DNA of 64,000 nt. Source: Bacillota bacterium (GTDB taxonomy: Bacteria; Bacillota; Clostridia; Christensenellales; UMGS416). Below are positions 16,719 through 26,409 of the stretch, piece by piece (the first letter of the stretch is position 1; each line of letters opens with the position of its first letter). The notes beneath the pieces are model-generated. The model made no database searches. It was not told the origin of the DNA and worked only from the letters and a program-made list of their open reading frames with translations. The stretch covers positions 62,001 to 126,000 of the forward strand of contig JAEYPH010000056.1 in NCBI GenBank assembly GCA_023410875.1. The letters run 5' to 3'. The position numbers and the translations under genes were made by a program.

Positions 16719-18965
16719 TCACCCCTTCTTTTTGATGCTGACGACCGCGCTGCCGTGCTCTTGAATGGATACAACGGCGCACTTGCCGCCCACGCACTGG
16801 TCCCACGGCGTGGCAAGGTTCCAGCGGCGCTCGGCCAGCAGCTTCACATCGGCGGGGAAGTCCGTGGGGTTTGTGATGAGCAGCCGCCACGCATCGCCCG
16901 CATCCGTCACAGCAACATCCACATGATCGATTACCACAGCTTCCCCGGTGTCGGTCAGGAACCAGATACCCGGAATTTCAGCATATGTCAAAAGGCAGGA
17001 GACCTCACACCAGCAAGAACCGCAGAACACGCCGCCGATGTTTTGCTTGCCCTCCCAGTCGCACAGGTTCACGCGCTCGCACATCCATCCCGGCGGCAGC
17101 TCCTTGCCGTCCCAGGATGGGATCGGCCGGTCCGCCCGGGACAGGTAATGCGTGATGTTGTGCGCCGTCTCGCGGCACAGCTCCAGATAGTGCCGGTCGC
17201 CGGTGGCGCGGTAGAGCCGCAGCAGCGAAGCGCCGGACAGCGTGCAGAAGCCCGGCGCAGAGTGCTTGTTCTGCACGTTGGCATACACGCTGCCCAGCGT
17301 GCGCATGCCCAGCCGCCCAAAGGCGGATTCCGCCGGGAAAGCAAAGTCATAGGACACGCACCACGACGCGCATTGCCTGGCGGTGTCCTCCGCCATGGGC
17401 AGCCATTCCCGGCTGCCGGTGAGGTCATACAGGGCCATGAAGGATTCCAGCATGTTTGACGCCGACTCACTGTCGGGATTTTGCAGAATCTCGCCGGGTC
17501 CGCCGTTCATCAGGCCGTTGCGCACAAAGTCCCGGTGGAAATGCCGGGCCGATTCCTGTGCTACGCGAAGGTATTCAGGGTCTCTCAAAACCTTCCATGC
17601 CAGCGCCAGCCCGCCCGGGGCCATGGACCCCGCGGCGGTGCCGCCGATCAGCATCTCCTCCGAATCGATGTCGATGAATTGACCGAACTGGCCGTGCCTG
17701 TCCCACAGGCGCACAAAGGCGTCGGCCAGCGCCTTCAGGCCGATGAGCCAGCGCTGCGGCGCCGCCTCGCCGCGCTGCTGCGTGAGCAGGATGTGACGCG
17801 CCGCAAAGGCGAGCACGTCGGCGTCCTTGCGGATCAGCAGCACACCCTTTCTGTCCTGGTGGCAGAAGTCGTCGCCGAGCTCCCTTCCGCCCGACAGGAT
17901 CGGCAGGACGAAGCCGTTCTTGTTTTGCAGCGAACCAAATACAGCGTCCATCGTGCGGTTGGCCCGCTCCCTGGATTGCGCGTTGCCGTCATAGAGCAGC
18001 GCCAGCGAGCTCAACCCGCCGCCGCACCACCCGGCCTGCCAGTCGCCAAAGGTCCAGCTTTGCCCGCCCGGCGAGAGCATGTAGTAGCCGTAGTCCTCAT
18101 TGAACTGGCTTTCGTTGAATTTGCGCTCGATGATACGGTACGCCGCCGACAGCGGCAGGCCGTGAACCAGCCGGTGGGAAGCGCAAACGTCCTTGCGGTG
18201 GTGAAGAAAGGCTTTGAAGAGCGCGGGGATGTCGGCGCAGCCGAACAGCACGACGCGGAACCGCAGCGCAACCGTGTCGCCGCAGGCGAACGCCGCGCCG
18301 GCGTCGTCACTGGGGCCCATGGCGTTGGGCGTATATTTGCGCTGGCGGACGGCGGGGGCCTCCAGTTGCAGCGTGGCCGATGCCCGGTCGTCGGATTCCG
18401 TCAGCTTGACACCGGTATACCCAAAGGATGTGATGTGCTCGCACAGCAGCAGAAAGCCCCGATTCGCGGCGGGCTGCCACACACCTACGGCGGGTGTGGC
18501 CATGTCGCCGGAACGCAGGTGGATTTCGGAATGCCCGCAGCCGTCGTTCAGGCGCGGCACATCGGTGATCGTGACGGGCATATTCGGCCCGATGCCGTCC
18601 TCATCGTGCAAAAAAGGCGGATATGGAGCCGGCACCGACCGGAAGCGGTTACCGTTGTAGGCCGCCGCGGGCATCAGCACATAGTTTTTCTCAGACCATC
18701 GGGAGAGGGACAGCGCAACCGCGATGTTGCCGCAGGGTTCGCTGCCCTCCGCCAGCGAGAAAGCCGCCTCACCGTCCAGAACGCCGCAGCCCGCCTGCCG
18801 CAGCCGCAGCGAGCAGCGCCACACCGCGCCGCCGTTGGCGATCCGGTATTCGCCGTCGCGATCGGCATGGGTCTCGCCGCAGCTCTCCGGCGTATTTACC
18901 TGGAAATGCGTAGCTTTCAATGCTAAACCGATCCCTTCGCAGGCCAATTCCCGCCATCCGTCCAT
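16719..18965 (-). CDS. Large cytoplasmic protein with six-hairpin-glycosidase-like features, substrate unknown
   Basis: The 748-residue protein has no signal peptide. Residues 1-260 look like a beta-rich domain. Residues 290-680 contain repeated helical-hairpin signatures of an (alpha/alpha)6 barrel, such as SWTFGDWQAGWCGGG near 313, YDLTGSREWLPMAE and YRATGDRHYLELCRETAHN. A short beta domain ends it. Such barrels occur in GH127, GH105, GH88 and related glycosidases or lyases; I cannot place it in a family. AGGAGAAGGA precedes the ATG. It is the last gene of the YesM/Lpl operon, 13 bp behind the kinase. Confidence 0.6.
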   Translation of the reverse strand: MDGWRELACEGIGLALKATHFQVNTPESCGETHADRDGEYRIANGGAVWRCSLRLRQAGCGVLDGEAAFSLAEGSEPCGNIAVALSLSRWSEKNYVLMPAAAYNGNRFRSVPAPYPPFLHDEDGIGPNMPVTITDVPRLNDGCGHSEIHLRSGDMATPAVGVWQPAANRGFLLLCEHITSFGYTGVKLTESDDRASATLQLEAPAVRQRKYTPNAMGPSDDAGAAFACGDTVALRFRVVLFGCADIPALFKAFLHHRKDVCASHRLVHGLPLSAAYRIIERKFNESQFNEDYGYYMLSPGGQSWTFGDWQAGWCGGGLSSLALLYDGNAQSRERANRTMDAVFGSLQNKNGFVLPILSGGRELGDDFCHQDRKGVLLIRKDADVLAFAARHILLTQQRGEAAPQRWLIGLKALADAFVRLWDRHGQFGQFIDIDSEEMLIGGTAAGSMAPGGLALAWKVLRDPEYLRVAQESARHFHRDFVRNGLMNGGPGEILQNPDSESASNMLESFMALYDLTGSREWLPMAEDTARQCASWCVSYDFAFPAESAFGRLGMRTLGSVYANVQNKHSAPGFCTLSGASLLRLYRATGDRHYLELCRETAHNITHYLSRADRPIPSWDGKELPPGWMCERVNLCDWEGKQNIGGVFCGSCWCEVSCLLTYAEIPGIWFLTDTGEAVVIDHVDVAVTDAGDAWRLLITNPTDFPADVKLLAERRWNLATPWDQCVGGKCAVVSIQEHGSAVVSIKKKG

Positions 18966-18978
18966 CCTTGTCCTTCTC

Positions 18979-20808
18979 CTAATCCTTCAGCCGTATCGTC
19001 TGGATGCTCTGCTCGAGCTCCCCGCAGGTCATTGCCCGGATCTTCACATGCACGCAAGTGCCCCTTTCGCTGCTTTCCAGCGACAGGCCGCTTTCCTCGC
19101 CGAACACCAGCTTGATGCGCTCGTGCACATTGGCAATGCCATAGGTCGTGTGGCTGGTGTCCAGCGAATCCAGCCTCGATTGCAGATCGGCCAGCCGCTC
19201 CGGCTCGATGCCCTTGCCGTTGTCCTCTATGGTGAAGAGGATAAAGCCGTCCTCTATCCTTCCGTCGATTCTGAGGAAGTTGTCGGCGCTGTCCTCACGG
19301 ATGCCGTGTACGAAGTAGTTTTCCAGCACCGGCTGCAGGATGCCCTTGGGCACGCCGTATTCCAGCGCGTCGGGGTCCACCCGGGCTTCATACTCGAACC
19401 GGTCGGTATACCGGAGTGTGAACATGCTCAGATACATCCGGCTGAAGTCCATCTCCTGCCGCAGGGAGATGAACATCTGGCTGCGCACGAGGTTCCTCAA
19501 AAGGCTGGCCATCAGCACGATGAATTCCGCCACCTCGTCGTTGCCGTCCTCCCGAGCCTTGCTGCGGATCGCTTCCAGCGTGTTGTAGAGGAAATGGGGA
19601 TTGATGCCGGACTGCAGCGCGTTGAGCTCCGCCGTCTTCTGGCGGATCTGATGCACGTAGAGCTTGTTGATGTTGTCTTGCAGCTCGCCGCACATCTGGT
19701 TGAAGCCGATGGCGATGTGCTCAAACTCGTCGCCCCTGCCCCGCACGGGCAGGCGGTAGTCCAGGTTGTTGGAGCCCACATGCTCCATGGCCCGCTCCAG
19801 CTCCGTCACGCGGCGGGTGGACAGAATGCCGGCGATCAGGTAGAGCAGCGCCGACAGGAAGGATATGCCGGTGCCGATGCCGTAGATCATCAGCCTGCTT
19901 TGAGAGATCCGGGAACTGACGGATGCGTCCGACTCGATGCTGATGCCATAGAAGCTGCGGTTGGAGCGGTCCACTGTCTGTACGATGACCTTGACGCCGT
20001 TGTAGGCGGCGGTCCTGCCGTTCATTCCCACAAGTTCCATCCCATCGAATGGCTGGCCATACAGCTCCTTGGCCGAGTCGAAGATGACCTCCCCGTCTCT
20101 GGACACGATCAGATAACGACCGGACAAGGCGGCAGCATACTGCTGGAAGGACCGCATGAGCCCGGTCACGTCGTAGGCCACCATGATGCTGCCGGCGTCG
20201 TTGTAGATGTTGCGGGAGCCCACGGTGCCGGCAATGCCATAGGCATACTGCGGCTGGTTGGCCACGGTGAGCTTGCGTACGCCGAAGATGGACCGGCCGG
20301 GAGGCTTGGCCTTCAGCGCGTCGAAGAACGGGAAGCCCGAAGGCGCCGGGCCGAAGGACCGGCCCCGTTCGTAATACACATAATCGGCGCCGTCGCTCTT
20401 GCGGTGAAGGAGCACCGCCAGGATGTCCTTGTCCTGCACGGTGAGCCACTGCATGGCTTTCACGATCCTCTGCTTGAAGAACGCGTCGTTGACCTGCCCG
20501 GCATCCCCGCTTCCTTCCAGCAGGGCGGACAGCGCGTTGTAGTTTTCCATCGAGGTGTAGAGCGGAAGGATGATGTTGTAGAAATTGTTGTGTTTGCGGT
20601 CGTATTCGTCGCACACGGCGGTGAGCGCTTCGCGGTTGCGCTGCAGGTGGCTGCCCATCTCCAGGTTGGCCACAAGCACCGCGGCGAACGTGCAGAAGGA
20701 ATATACGACCACGATGAAGATGGCGGCGCTCAGCAAAAACAGCCGGTTGTAGAACCGCCGCTTGAGCCACCGGGCGTACAGCTCCCTGAACTGTCCCTTC
20801 CTGGGCAT
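18979..20808 (-). CDS. YesM-type sensor histidine kinase
   Basis: Order: a short basic N-terminus, membrane segment near residues 22-47, an extracytoplasmic sensor of about 260 residues, a second membrane segment near 305-330, HAMP, the LytS/YesM-type phospho-acceptor box NPHFLYNTLEAIRSKA, and the ATPase domain with DNGKGIEPE. Start supported by GAGGTGA six bases upstream. It is co-directional with the Lpl-type importer and presumably phosphorylates the YesN-type regulator at 24845-26392 on the opposite strand. It probably senses an external saccharide or the loaded binding protein. Confidence 0.93.
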   Translation of the reverse strand: MPRKGQFRELYARWLKRRFYNRLFLLSAAIFIVVVYSFCTFAAVLVANLEMGSHLQRNREALTAVCDEYDRKHNNFYNIILPLYTSMENYNALSALLEGSGDAGQVNDAFFKQRIVKAMQWLTVQDKDILAVLLHRKSDGADYVYYERGRSFGPAPSGFPFFDALKAKPPGRSIFGVRKLTVANQPQYAYGIAGTVGSRNIYNDAGSIMVAYDVTGLMRSFQQYAAALSGRYLIVSRDGEVIFDSAKELYGQPFDGMELVGMNGRTAAYNGVKVIVQTVDRSNRSFYGISIESDASVSSRISQSRLMIYGIGTGISFLSALLYLIAGILSTRRVTELERAMEHVGSNNLDYRLPVRGRGDEFEHIAIGFNQMCGELQDNINKLYVHQIRQKTAELNALQSGINPHFLYNTLEAIRSKAREDGNDEVAEFIVLMASLLRNLVRSQMFISLRQEMDFSRMYLSMFTLRYTDRFEYEARVDPDALEYGVPKGILQPVLENYFVHGIREDSADNFLRIDGRIEDGFILFTIEDNGKGIEPERLADLQSRLDSLDTSHTTYGIANVHERIKLVFGEESGLSLESSERGTCVHVKIRAMTCGELEQSIQTIRLKD

Positions 20809-20880
20809 CTACGGTCACCTCGGCGATGTGATGATGGGAATACACACATCATACCATGATGAACACCTGTTTCAAACTCT

Positions 20881-20910
20881 GCCCCTCCCCCGATGCTCTG
20901 GGGGAGGGGC
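20881..20910 (-). terminator. GC-rich hairpin between binding-protein gene and kinase gene
   Basis: Perfect 11-bp arms GCCCCTCCCCC and GGGGGAGGGGC enclose an 8-base loop. It lies 48 bp after the binding-protein stop and 72 bp before the kinase start, on the same transcript. No T-run follows, so it is more likely an RNA 3'-end stabiliser or partial attenuator than a full terminator. Confidence 0.6.
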
Positions 20911-20958
20911 AGGGGGTGCGGTTAAGCCGGCGCTAGGCAGCTTGTAAGGGTATTGCGC

Positions 20959-22746
20959 TTACTTGTACTTTGCCGCGGTGTCCTGCGCCGTCTGCCAGGC
21001 CTGCTTGTCCCATTCGATCACCTGGTCCAGGCCGAGGCCCTTGGCCGATTCGGTCATTTCGGCCAGCAGGCTGTCAAACTCGGCCTGGTCCTTGGCGAAT
21101 ACCATCTTCCAGGAGTTCGTTTTCACAACGTCGCCGATCTGCGTGCACAGCGTCTGGATGTCGTCGGTGACCGAGGGCACCAGCCGCATCGCCAGCGGCG
21201 TGATCGTATACATCTTCTTGTCCCACAACATCGCCGAGGTGGATTTGTAGCCCGTGGCGGTCTGCCAATCCTGCAGCAGCTTGGTGGGGTTGTGGCCCTT
21301 GGAGGATGGCCAGAACGCGCCGTTGATCGTGGCGTTCACTTCCGGCGAGAGGAACATTCCGGACAGGCCGATGGAATTCACCACGGCCGTGCCGTCGCTC
21401 ATCTTGCCGCCGCCGGGCAGCTCGGTCTGGTTCTCGATGTAGCCCCAGCCCGCTTCGGTATAGGCCGGCTGGCCGTCGGAGCCGATGTCCCACGTCACGC
21501 CCTTGGGTCCGTTCATCAGCGTCATGAGCCCATCGGTGGAATACATGAAGTCCACGTATTTCAGGCACACATCAGGATTCTTGGTCGAAGCGCCGATGGC
21601 GTAAGGCCACGCCGCGCCCACCACGTTGTCGCCCCACCAGAACGCCTTATAATCCTGCGTCAGTACCGGGCGGTACCCTTTGAAGGGTTCGGCATTGGTA
21701 ACCTCGGGTTTGTTGTAGCCGCCTACGAACCAGGGCCACCAGCCAAAGAGCACGCGCCCTTGGTCGGTCTTGGTGAGAGCCGTGTCAAAACGCTGTGTCA
21801 GGGAGTCGGGGTCCACCAGGCCCATCTGGTTGGCCGTGAAATAGAACTTGAGCGCGCGGACGTACTGGCTGTTAGGGTCCAGTATGCTCATGGTCTCGTT
21901 GGTGTTGAAATCCACCTGGAAGAACGGCAGCGAGGCGCCCAGTTGGTCGCCGCAGTCGATGCCAGCCAGCACCGATGGCTGCGTGGCTTGTTGCATCGCA
22001 TAGTTGTCCCAGTCCTTCCACAGCGTGATACCGTAAACCTTCTGGCCGTCGGCGGTGGTGGGCTCCAGCTCCTGCATCTTCTTCAAAAGCGGCAGGTAGT
22101 CCTCCACCGTGTTCACCGCCGGCATGCCCAGCTTCTTGTAGAGGTCCCAGCGCAGGAAGGGGCCCCAGTTGATCTCATCACCCACGGCGCCGGGCCCAAC
22201 GTCATTGGGGATCGCGTAGGCCTTGCCGGTACCGGCGCTGGCGCTGTCACGGTAAAACTGCAGCGCCTTGGGCACGTTCTTGGTCACGTTGGGCAGCTTG
22301 TCCAGGTGGTCGTCCAGGCACAGCAGCATGTTGCCGCGGATGGCATCCTCCACCTGCTTTTTGTCCTTGAACACCACGATGTCCGGCAACTCGCCGCTGG
22401 CCATCAGCGCCTGCAGTTTCTGCTCGCCCTGGTCGCCGGATGGCAAAATCTCCAGCTGGATGTTCAGCTGTTCCTTGAGGGCGGTGGCCCACCAGCCCTC
22501 TTGCAGACCGGACTTGTTGGACGGCATCGAGAACACTTGCAGCACCACGGGCGGCCCCTGGGTGGGCTCCGGTGTGGCGGTGGGCTCCGCCGTAGCGCTG
22601 GCTTGCGGCGTGGCGCTGGCTTCCTGCGCCTTTGTGGGAGCTTCGGCCGTGGTGGGGGCCTCAGTGGCTGCGGGCGGCGTCTGGCATGAGCCAAACGACG
22701 CGGCCAGCAGCACGGCCAGCGCCAGTGTCAACAGCTTTTTGATCAT
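20959..22746 (-). CDS. LplA-type saccharide-binding lipoprotein
   Basis: The lipoprotein signal ends at cysteine 21 (LLAASFGSC). A low-complexity A/T/P/E-rich linker of about 45 residues follows, probably a cell-wall tether, then a large two-domain binding protein of the LplA/YtcQ type (595 aa, as usual for this family). AGGAGG precedes the ATG. It partners with the permeases at 22795 and 23708. A strong hairpin follows its stop codon. Confidence 0.9.
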   Translation of the reverse strand: MIKKLLTLALAVLLAASFGSCQTPPAATEAPTTAEAPTKAQEASATPQASATAEPTATPEPTQGPPVVLQVFSMPSNKSGLQEGWWATALKEQLNIQLEILPSGDQGEQKLQALMASGELPDIVVFKDKKQVEDAIRGNMLLCLDDHLDKLPNVTKNVPKALQFYRDSASAGTGKAYAIPNDVGPGAVGDEINWGPFLRWDLYKKLGMPAVNTVEDYLPLLKKMQELEPTTADGQKVYGITLWKDWDNYAMQQATQPSVLAGIDCGDQLGASLPFFQVDFNTNETMSILDPNSQYVRALKFYFTANQMGLVDPDSLTQRFDTALTKTDQGRVLFGWWPWFVGGYNKPEVTNAEPFKGYRPVLTQDYKAFWWGDNVVGAAWPYAIGASTKNPDVCLKYVDFMYSTDGLMTLMNGPKGVTWDIGSDGQPAYTEAGWGYIENQTELPGGGKMSDGTAVVNSIGLSGMFLSPEVNATINGAFWPSSKGHNPTKLLQDWQTATGYKSTSAMLWDKKMYTITPLAMRLVPSVTDDIQTLCTQIGDVVKTNSWKMVFAKDQAEFDSLLAEMTESAKGLGLDQVIEWDKQAWQTAQDTAAKYK

Positions 22747-22794
22747 CTGGTCTTCCTCCTTTTTTATGAAAAACAGCGGCCGCTATTTTTTCAT

Positions 22795-23691
22795 TTATCC
22801 CTTCACCGCGCCTATCATGATCCCCTTGACGAAGAACCGCTGGAAGAACGGATAGACGAAAAGGATCGGCAGCACGACGATCATCGAGATCGTCATACGG
22901 ATGGAGGTGGGCGTAAGCAGCTTTGAGGGGTCCATGTTCGCGGCCATCGGCGATTGCCGCAGCGCCGACGCCAGCGCGTTTACCTCGTTGAGGTATTGGT
23001 ACAGCAGGAACTGCAGCGTATACAGGCTGGATCTGCGCATCAGGAACAAGGTGTCGATGAAGGAGTTCCACTGGCCCACGCTGGCGAAGATCGCAATCGT
23101 GGCCAGGATCGGCGTGGAAAGCGGCAGGATGATCCGGACATAGCGCACGAGATATCCGGCGCCGTCCACCTGGGCGCTCTCCTCCAGCGAAGCCGGGATC
23201 TGCTCCACATAGGTCTTAAACAGGATCAGATAGAACGGTATCACGAGGGCGGGCAGCACATAGGCCCAGAAGTTATCCACCATGCCCAGCATCTTCATCG
23301 TGACGAACCACGGGATGATGCCGGCGTTGAAATACATCGTTATGACGACAAAACGGTACCAGAACCGGCGCCGCCACATCTCGCGTCGGCACAGAGCGTA
23401 GCCCAGAAAGGACGAACCCAACAGCGTGAACAGCGTGCCAATGACGGTGCGGCCCAGCGACACCAGCGCCGACTGCCCCAGCCCGCGGATGCCGAACACC
23501 TGCACGTAATTCTGAAAATGAATGCCAATGGGCAGCAGCAGCACCTTGCCCTTGGCCACCAGGTCGTTATCGCTGATCGTGTTAATCAGGATGTAGTAAA
23601 ACGGGAAGACGCAGACAAACGTGAAGAAGGCCAGGATGAAATAATTGAACACACTGAATGCCACATTCCCGAACGTTAACCGCACTTTCAC
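22795..23691 (-). CDS. LplC/YtcP-type sugar ABC transporter permease
   Basis: A 298-residue permease with six membrane helices, EAA loop SLEESAQVDGAGYLVRY and the family's C-terminal FFVKGIMIGAVKG. I start at the GTG at 23691, where GGAGGGG lies seven bases upstream; the open frame extends into the previous gene without a site. It is separated from the upstream permease by 16 bp. Confidence 0.91.
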   Translation of the reverse strand: MKVRLTFGNVAFSVFNYFILAFFTFVCVFPFYYILINTISDNDLVAKGKVLLLPIGIHFQNYVQVFGIRGLGQSALVSLGRTVIGTLFTLLGSSFLGYALCRREMWRRRFWYRFVVITMYFNAGIIPWFVTMKMLGMVDNFWAYVLPALVIPFYLILFKTYVEQIPASLEESAQVDGAGYLVRYVRIILPLSTPILATIAIFASVGQWNSFIDTLFLMRRSSLYTLQFLLYQYLNEVNALASALRQSPMAANMDPSKLLTPTSIRMTISMIVVLPILFVYPFFQRFFVKGIMIGAVKG

Positions 23692-23707
23692 TGCCCTGCC
23701 CCTCCCC

Positions 23708-24664
23708 TCAGATGATTGTCTCGCCGCGCACGGACCGCGACAAACCGTTGGCCACAAACAGCAGCACCACGCTGACCAGCGACTTGAGCATGCTCACCGC
23801 TGTGGCGAAGGGGATGTTGTTGCCCACCATGCCCTTGTTGTACACATACAGATCCAACACCTCGATCGTGTCCTTGTTCATCGGGTTCTGAAAGATGAAA
23901 TACTGCTCCATGCCGTTGTTGATGAAATTGGCGATCGTTAAGAGCAGCAATACAAAAAACGTGGGCAGGATACCGGGAATCGTGATGTGCCAGATCAGCC
24001 GGAACCGACCGGCGCCGTCCACAATGGCAGCCTCATATTGCTCCTGATCGATGGCGGCGATGGCGGCCAGATACATGATGGCGCTCCAGCCCAGGCTCTT
24101 CCAGATCGAATAGGAAAGCATCGTGAGCCACACGTTGTCGGTGGAGGCCAGGAAGTTGATCTCGGTATCCACGAGCTTCAGTTGCAGCAGCAGCCGGTTG
24201 ATGAAGCCGTCGCCCACCGAAAACATCGCCCAGATCACCGAATAGACCATGATCCACGATATGAAGTTGGGCAGCGTGGAAAGCGTCTGCACGACGCGCC
24301 GGAACACCTTTGCCCGCGCCTCGGTGAGCATCACCGCAAAGATCACCGGCAGCGGCGACACCAGCAGCCCCAGAAAGCTCATCGCAAAGGTGTTGCGCAG
24401 CACGCGCACAAGCTCCCGGAAAAGCACGGCGTTGTTGACGAGCTGCTCGAAATACTTGAACCCCACAAACTTGCAGTTGAACAGCTGCAGCCCAGCCCGG
24501 TAGTCGAAAAAGGCATACAGCCACCCATACAGCGGTAAATAAGAGAACACGAAAACAGCCGCCAAGAATGGCGCCGCCATCAAAAAAAGCCTGAACCCCG
24601 GACTGGCCCGGCGCCTGGTCCTCTGGGCCTCCAGCGTGCTCTTTCCTACCCCAGCGATGGCCAA
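23708..24664 (-). CDS. LplB/YteP-type sugar ABC transporter permease, first gene of operon
   Basis: Six membrane helices, FSYLPLYGWLYAFFDY at the first periplasmic loop and EAA loop EQYEAAIVDGAGRFRLIW. The start is uncertain: TTG at 24664 has GAGGGGG eight bases upstream, while an outer GTG at 24712 lacks a site and would span a TATAAT element at 24695-24700. I therefore use 24664. It leads the operon permease, permease, binding protein, kinase, 748-aa protein. Confidence 0.88.
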   Translation of the reverse strand: MAIAGVGKSTLEAQRTRRRASPGFRLFLMAAPFLAAVFVFSYLPLYGWLYAFFDYRAGLQLFNCKFVGFKYFEQLVNNAVLFRELVRVLRNTFAMSFLGLLVSPLPVIFAVMLTEARAKVFRRVVQTLSTLPNFISWIMVYSVIWAMFSVGDGFINRLLLQLKLVDTEINFLASTDNVWLTMLSYSIWKSLGWSAIMYLAAIAAIDQEQYEAAIVDGAGRFRLIWHITIPGILPTFFVLLLLTIANFINNGMEQYFIFQNPMNKDTIEVLDLYVYNKGMVGNNIPFATAVSMLKSLVSVVLLFVANGLSRSVRGETII

Positions 24665-24694
24665 ATGCGCTTCCCCCTCATCTTTCCTGCTGGC

Positions 24695-24700
24695 ATTATA
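24695..24700 (-). promoter_or_regulatory. -10 element (TATAAT) before the Lpl-type operon, no clear -35
   Basis: A perfect TATAAT lies 31 bp before the TTG start of the permease gene on the minus strand, but the position 17 bp upstream reads TATACG rather than TTGACA. A promoter with a good -10 and a poor -35 is expected if transcription depends on an activator, and a YesN-type activator is encoded divergently 150 bp away. Confidence 0.4.
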
Positions 24701-24788
24701 GCCCGAAGCCACACCTGCGTATATGATAATGATTCAAGGTTTTAGTACAAACTGAAGGCAAAACACCGATTTGTTTGGTTAATGTGCA

Positions 24789-24816
24789 TTGCCGGCGTGC
24801 CAAAAAATGGTACAAT
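24789..24816 (+). promoter_or_regulatory. Predicted promoter of the YesN-type regulator gene
   Basis: TTGCCG at 24789-24794 and TACAAT at 24811-24816 are separated by 16 bp. The predicted transcript starts about 20 bp before the ATG and includes the GGAGG at 24834-24838. Confidence 0.55.
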
Positions 24817-24844
24817 GCACGTAGCAAACCGTTGGAGGATCGCA

Positions 24845-26392
24845 ATGTACGGGATCATGCTGGTGGACGACGAACCATCTGTGCTCAAAGGCTTATCGGA
24901 GCTTGTGGACTGGTCCCAGATGGACGCCGGGATCCTGGCTACGGCCTCCGGTGCGCAGGAAGCGCTCTCCATGCTCAGAAAAGTACCCGTGCATATCCTC
25001 ATAACCGACATCTGCATGCCCGTGATGGACGGCCTTGCGTTGATCGCCGAGGCAAAGGCGCTGAACCCCACGCTGCGTTGCATCGTGATCAGCGCCCACG
25101 ACGAGTTCGAGTACGTGCGCAGCGCGCTGAAGCTCGGTGTGGAGAATTACCTGTTGAAGCCCATCAACGCCAGCGAGCTTGCGGAGACACTCACCAAGAC
25201 GATCGGCAACATCGAGCGGTCCGGCGATTCGGCGGCGTTGTCTCAGGAGGCGATGGCGTTCCGGAGCAACATCCTGGACCGGTGGTTGAACAGTTCCATA
25301 CAGGATTTCGAGTTGGCCGAACGGGCGGCGTTGCTGCAAATCGGCCTGAACGCCAGAGAATACCAGGCACTGGTGATCGCCCCCTCCAATAGCTGCCGCA
25401 TCGACGAGCGGCTGCCGATGTGTGCGGCGGCGATGGAGCCGGTGCGGCACGGCCTGGCGGACGCCGGTTTCGAAGCGGAGGCCTTCATCGACAGGCACGC
25501 GAATCTCGCGGTGATCCTGCGCGGCGTCAACCTTTCAGCCCGCCGCGCCGCGCTGGAAGCCGCGCTGGCTGCGACGGGTGAGATTTCCGGTGGGAAACTC
25601 TTCGCCTGCGTGGGGCACCCGGTGCAGAGCGCCTACGCGCTGGACGGGAGCTACAAATGCGCGTATGCGCTGCTGCCCTTGCGCCATCTGGACGCAGGGG
25701 TGCGGGTTGCCTGGTGCAGCGATTTTGGCCTGGACGCGGCGTTCTCCTGCTCCGAAATGCTTTTATTTGAGCAGGCGCTGGAAGCCAGCGATCCGGCTGG
25801 AGCTGCGCAGGCTGTAGAATACGCCATGACCCGACGCCCGCAAAAAAATTTCGCTTTGAGCCTGAAACAGCTGATGCCCTATGAACTGAGGCTCCTGAGC
25901 CTGTTTGACGACTCCATGCGCAATGCCGCCACCATTCCCGAGGCGGTTGTACGGCAATTGCGCGCGCTGGCGAAGTGCGCGGATAGCGCCTCGATGCTTT
26001 GCGGCTTTGCCGCAGCAGCGGCAGCCGCCGTGCAGGAGCTCAAGAACAGGCAGAACGCCCTGCACCCGGTGGTGAAACGGGCAATGGACATCATCAGCGC
26101 TACCTATCACATGGATATCAGCCTAAAGGCCATCGCCGACCAGCTGAACATGCATCCATCCTACTTCGGGCAGCTGTTCAAGGAGGAGACGCGGCAGCTG
26201 TTCAACGATTACCTGACCAGCCTGAGGCTGAAAAAGGCCAAAGGCCTCCTGGCCCGGTCGGACAGGCGGATCGGGGACATCTGCTGTGAAGTGGGGATTT
26301 CCCAACAGAGTTATTTTAATCGGCTGTTCAAAAAGGAGTATGGCGTAACACCGGTGGAGTACCGGCGGGCGATGGGGGAAAAGAAGCTCTGA
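24845..26392 (+). CDS. YesN-type response regulator (receiver plus AraC DNA-binding domain)
   Basis: The receiver domain occupies residues 1-120: DD at 8-9, phospho-acceptor D55 in ILITDICMP, K near 105 in NYLLKPI. A central region of about 300 residues links to two AraC-type helix-turn-helix motifs near the end (ISLKAIADQLNMHPSYFGQLF, then IGDICCEVGISQQSYFNRLF). The ATG at 24845 has GGAGG six bases upstream; the frame extends upstream without a site. Partner of the YesM-type kinase at 18979-20808 and probable activator of the divergent Lpl-type operon. Confidence 0.94.
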   Translation: MYGIMLVDDEPSVLKGLSELVDWSQMDAGILATASGAQEALSMLRKVPVHILITDICMPVMDGLALIAEAKALNPTLRCIVISAHDEFEYVRSALKLGVENYLLKPINASELAETLTKTIGNIERSGDSAALSQEAMAFRSNILDRWLNSSIQDFELAERAALLQIGLNAREYQALVIAPSNSCRIDERLPMCAAAMEPVRHGLADAGFEAEAFIDRHANLAVILRGVNLSARRAALEAALAATGEISGGKLFACVGHPVQSAYALDGSYKCAYALLPLRHLDAGVRVAWCSDFGLDAAFSCSEMLLFEQALEASDPAGAAQAVEYAMTRRPQKNFALSLKQLMPYELRLLSLFDDSMRNAATIPEAVVRQLRALAKCADSASMLCGFAAAAAAAVQELKNRQNALHPVVKRAMDIISATYHMDISLKAIADQLNMHPSYFGQLFKEETRQLFNDYLTSLRLKKAKGLLARSDRRIGDICCEVGISQQSYFNRLFKKEYGVTPVEYRRAMGEKKL

Positions 26393-26409
26393 CACTTCCC
26401 ATAAATGCT

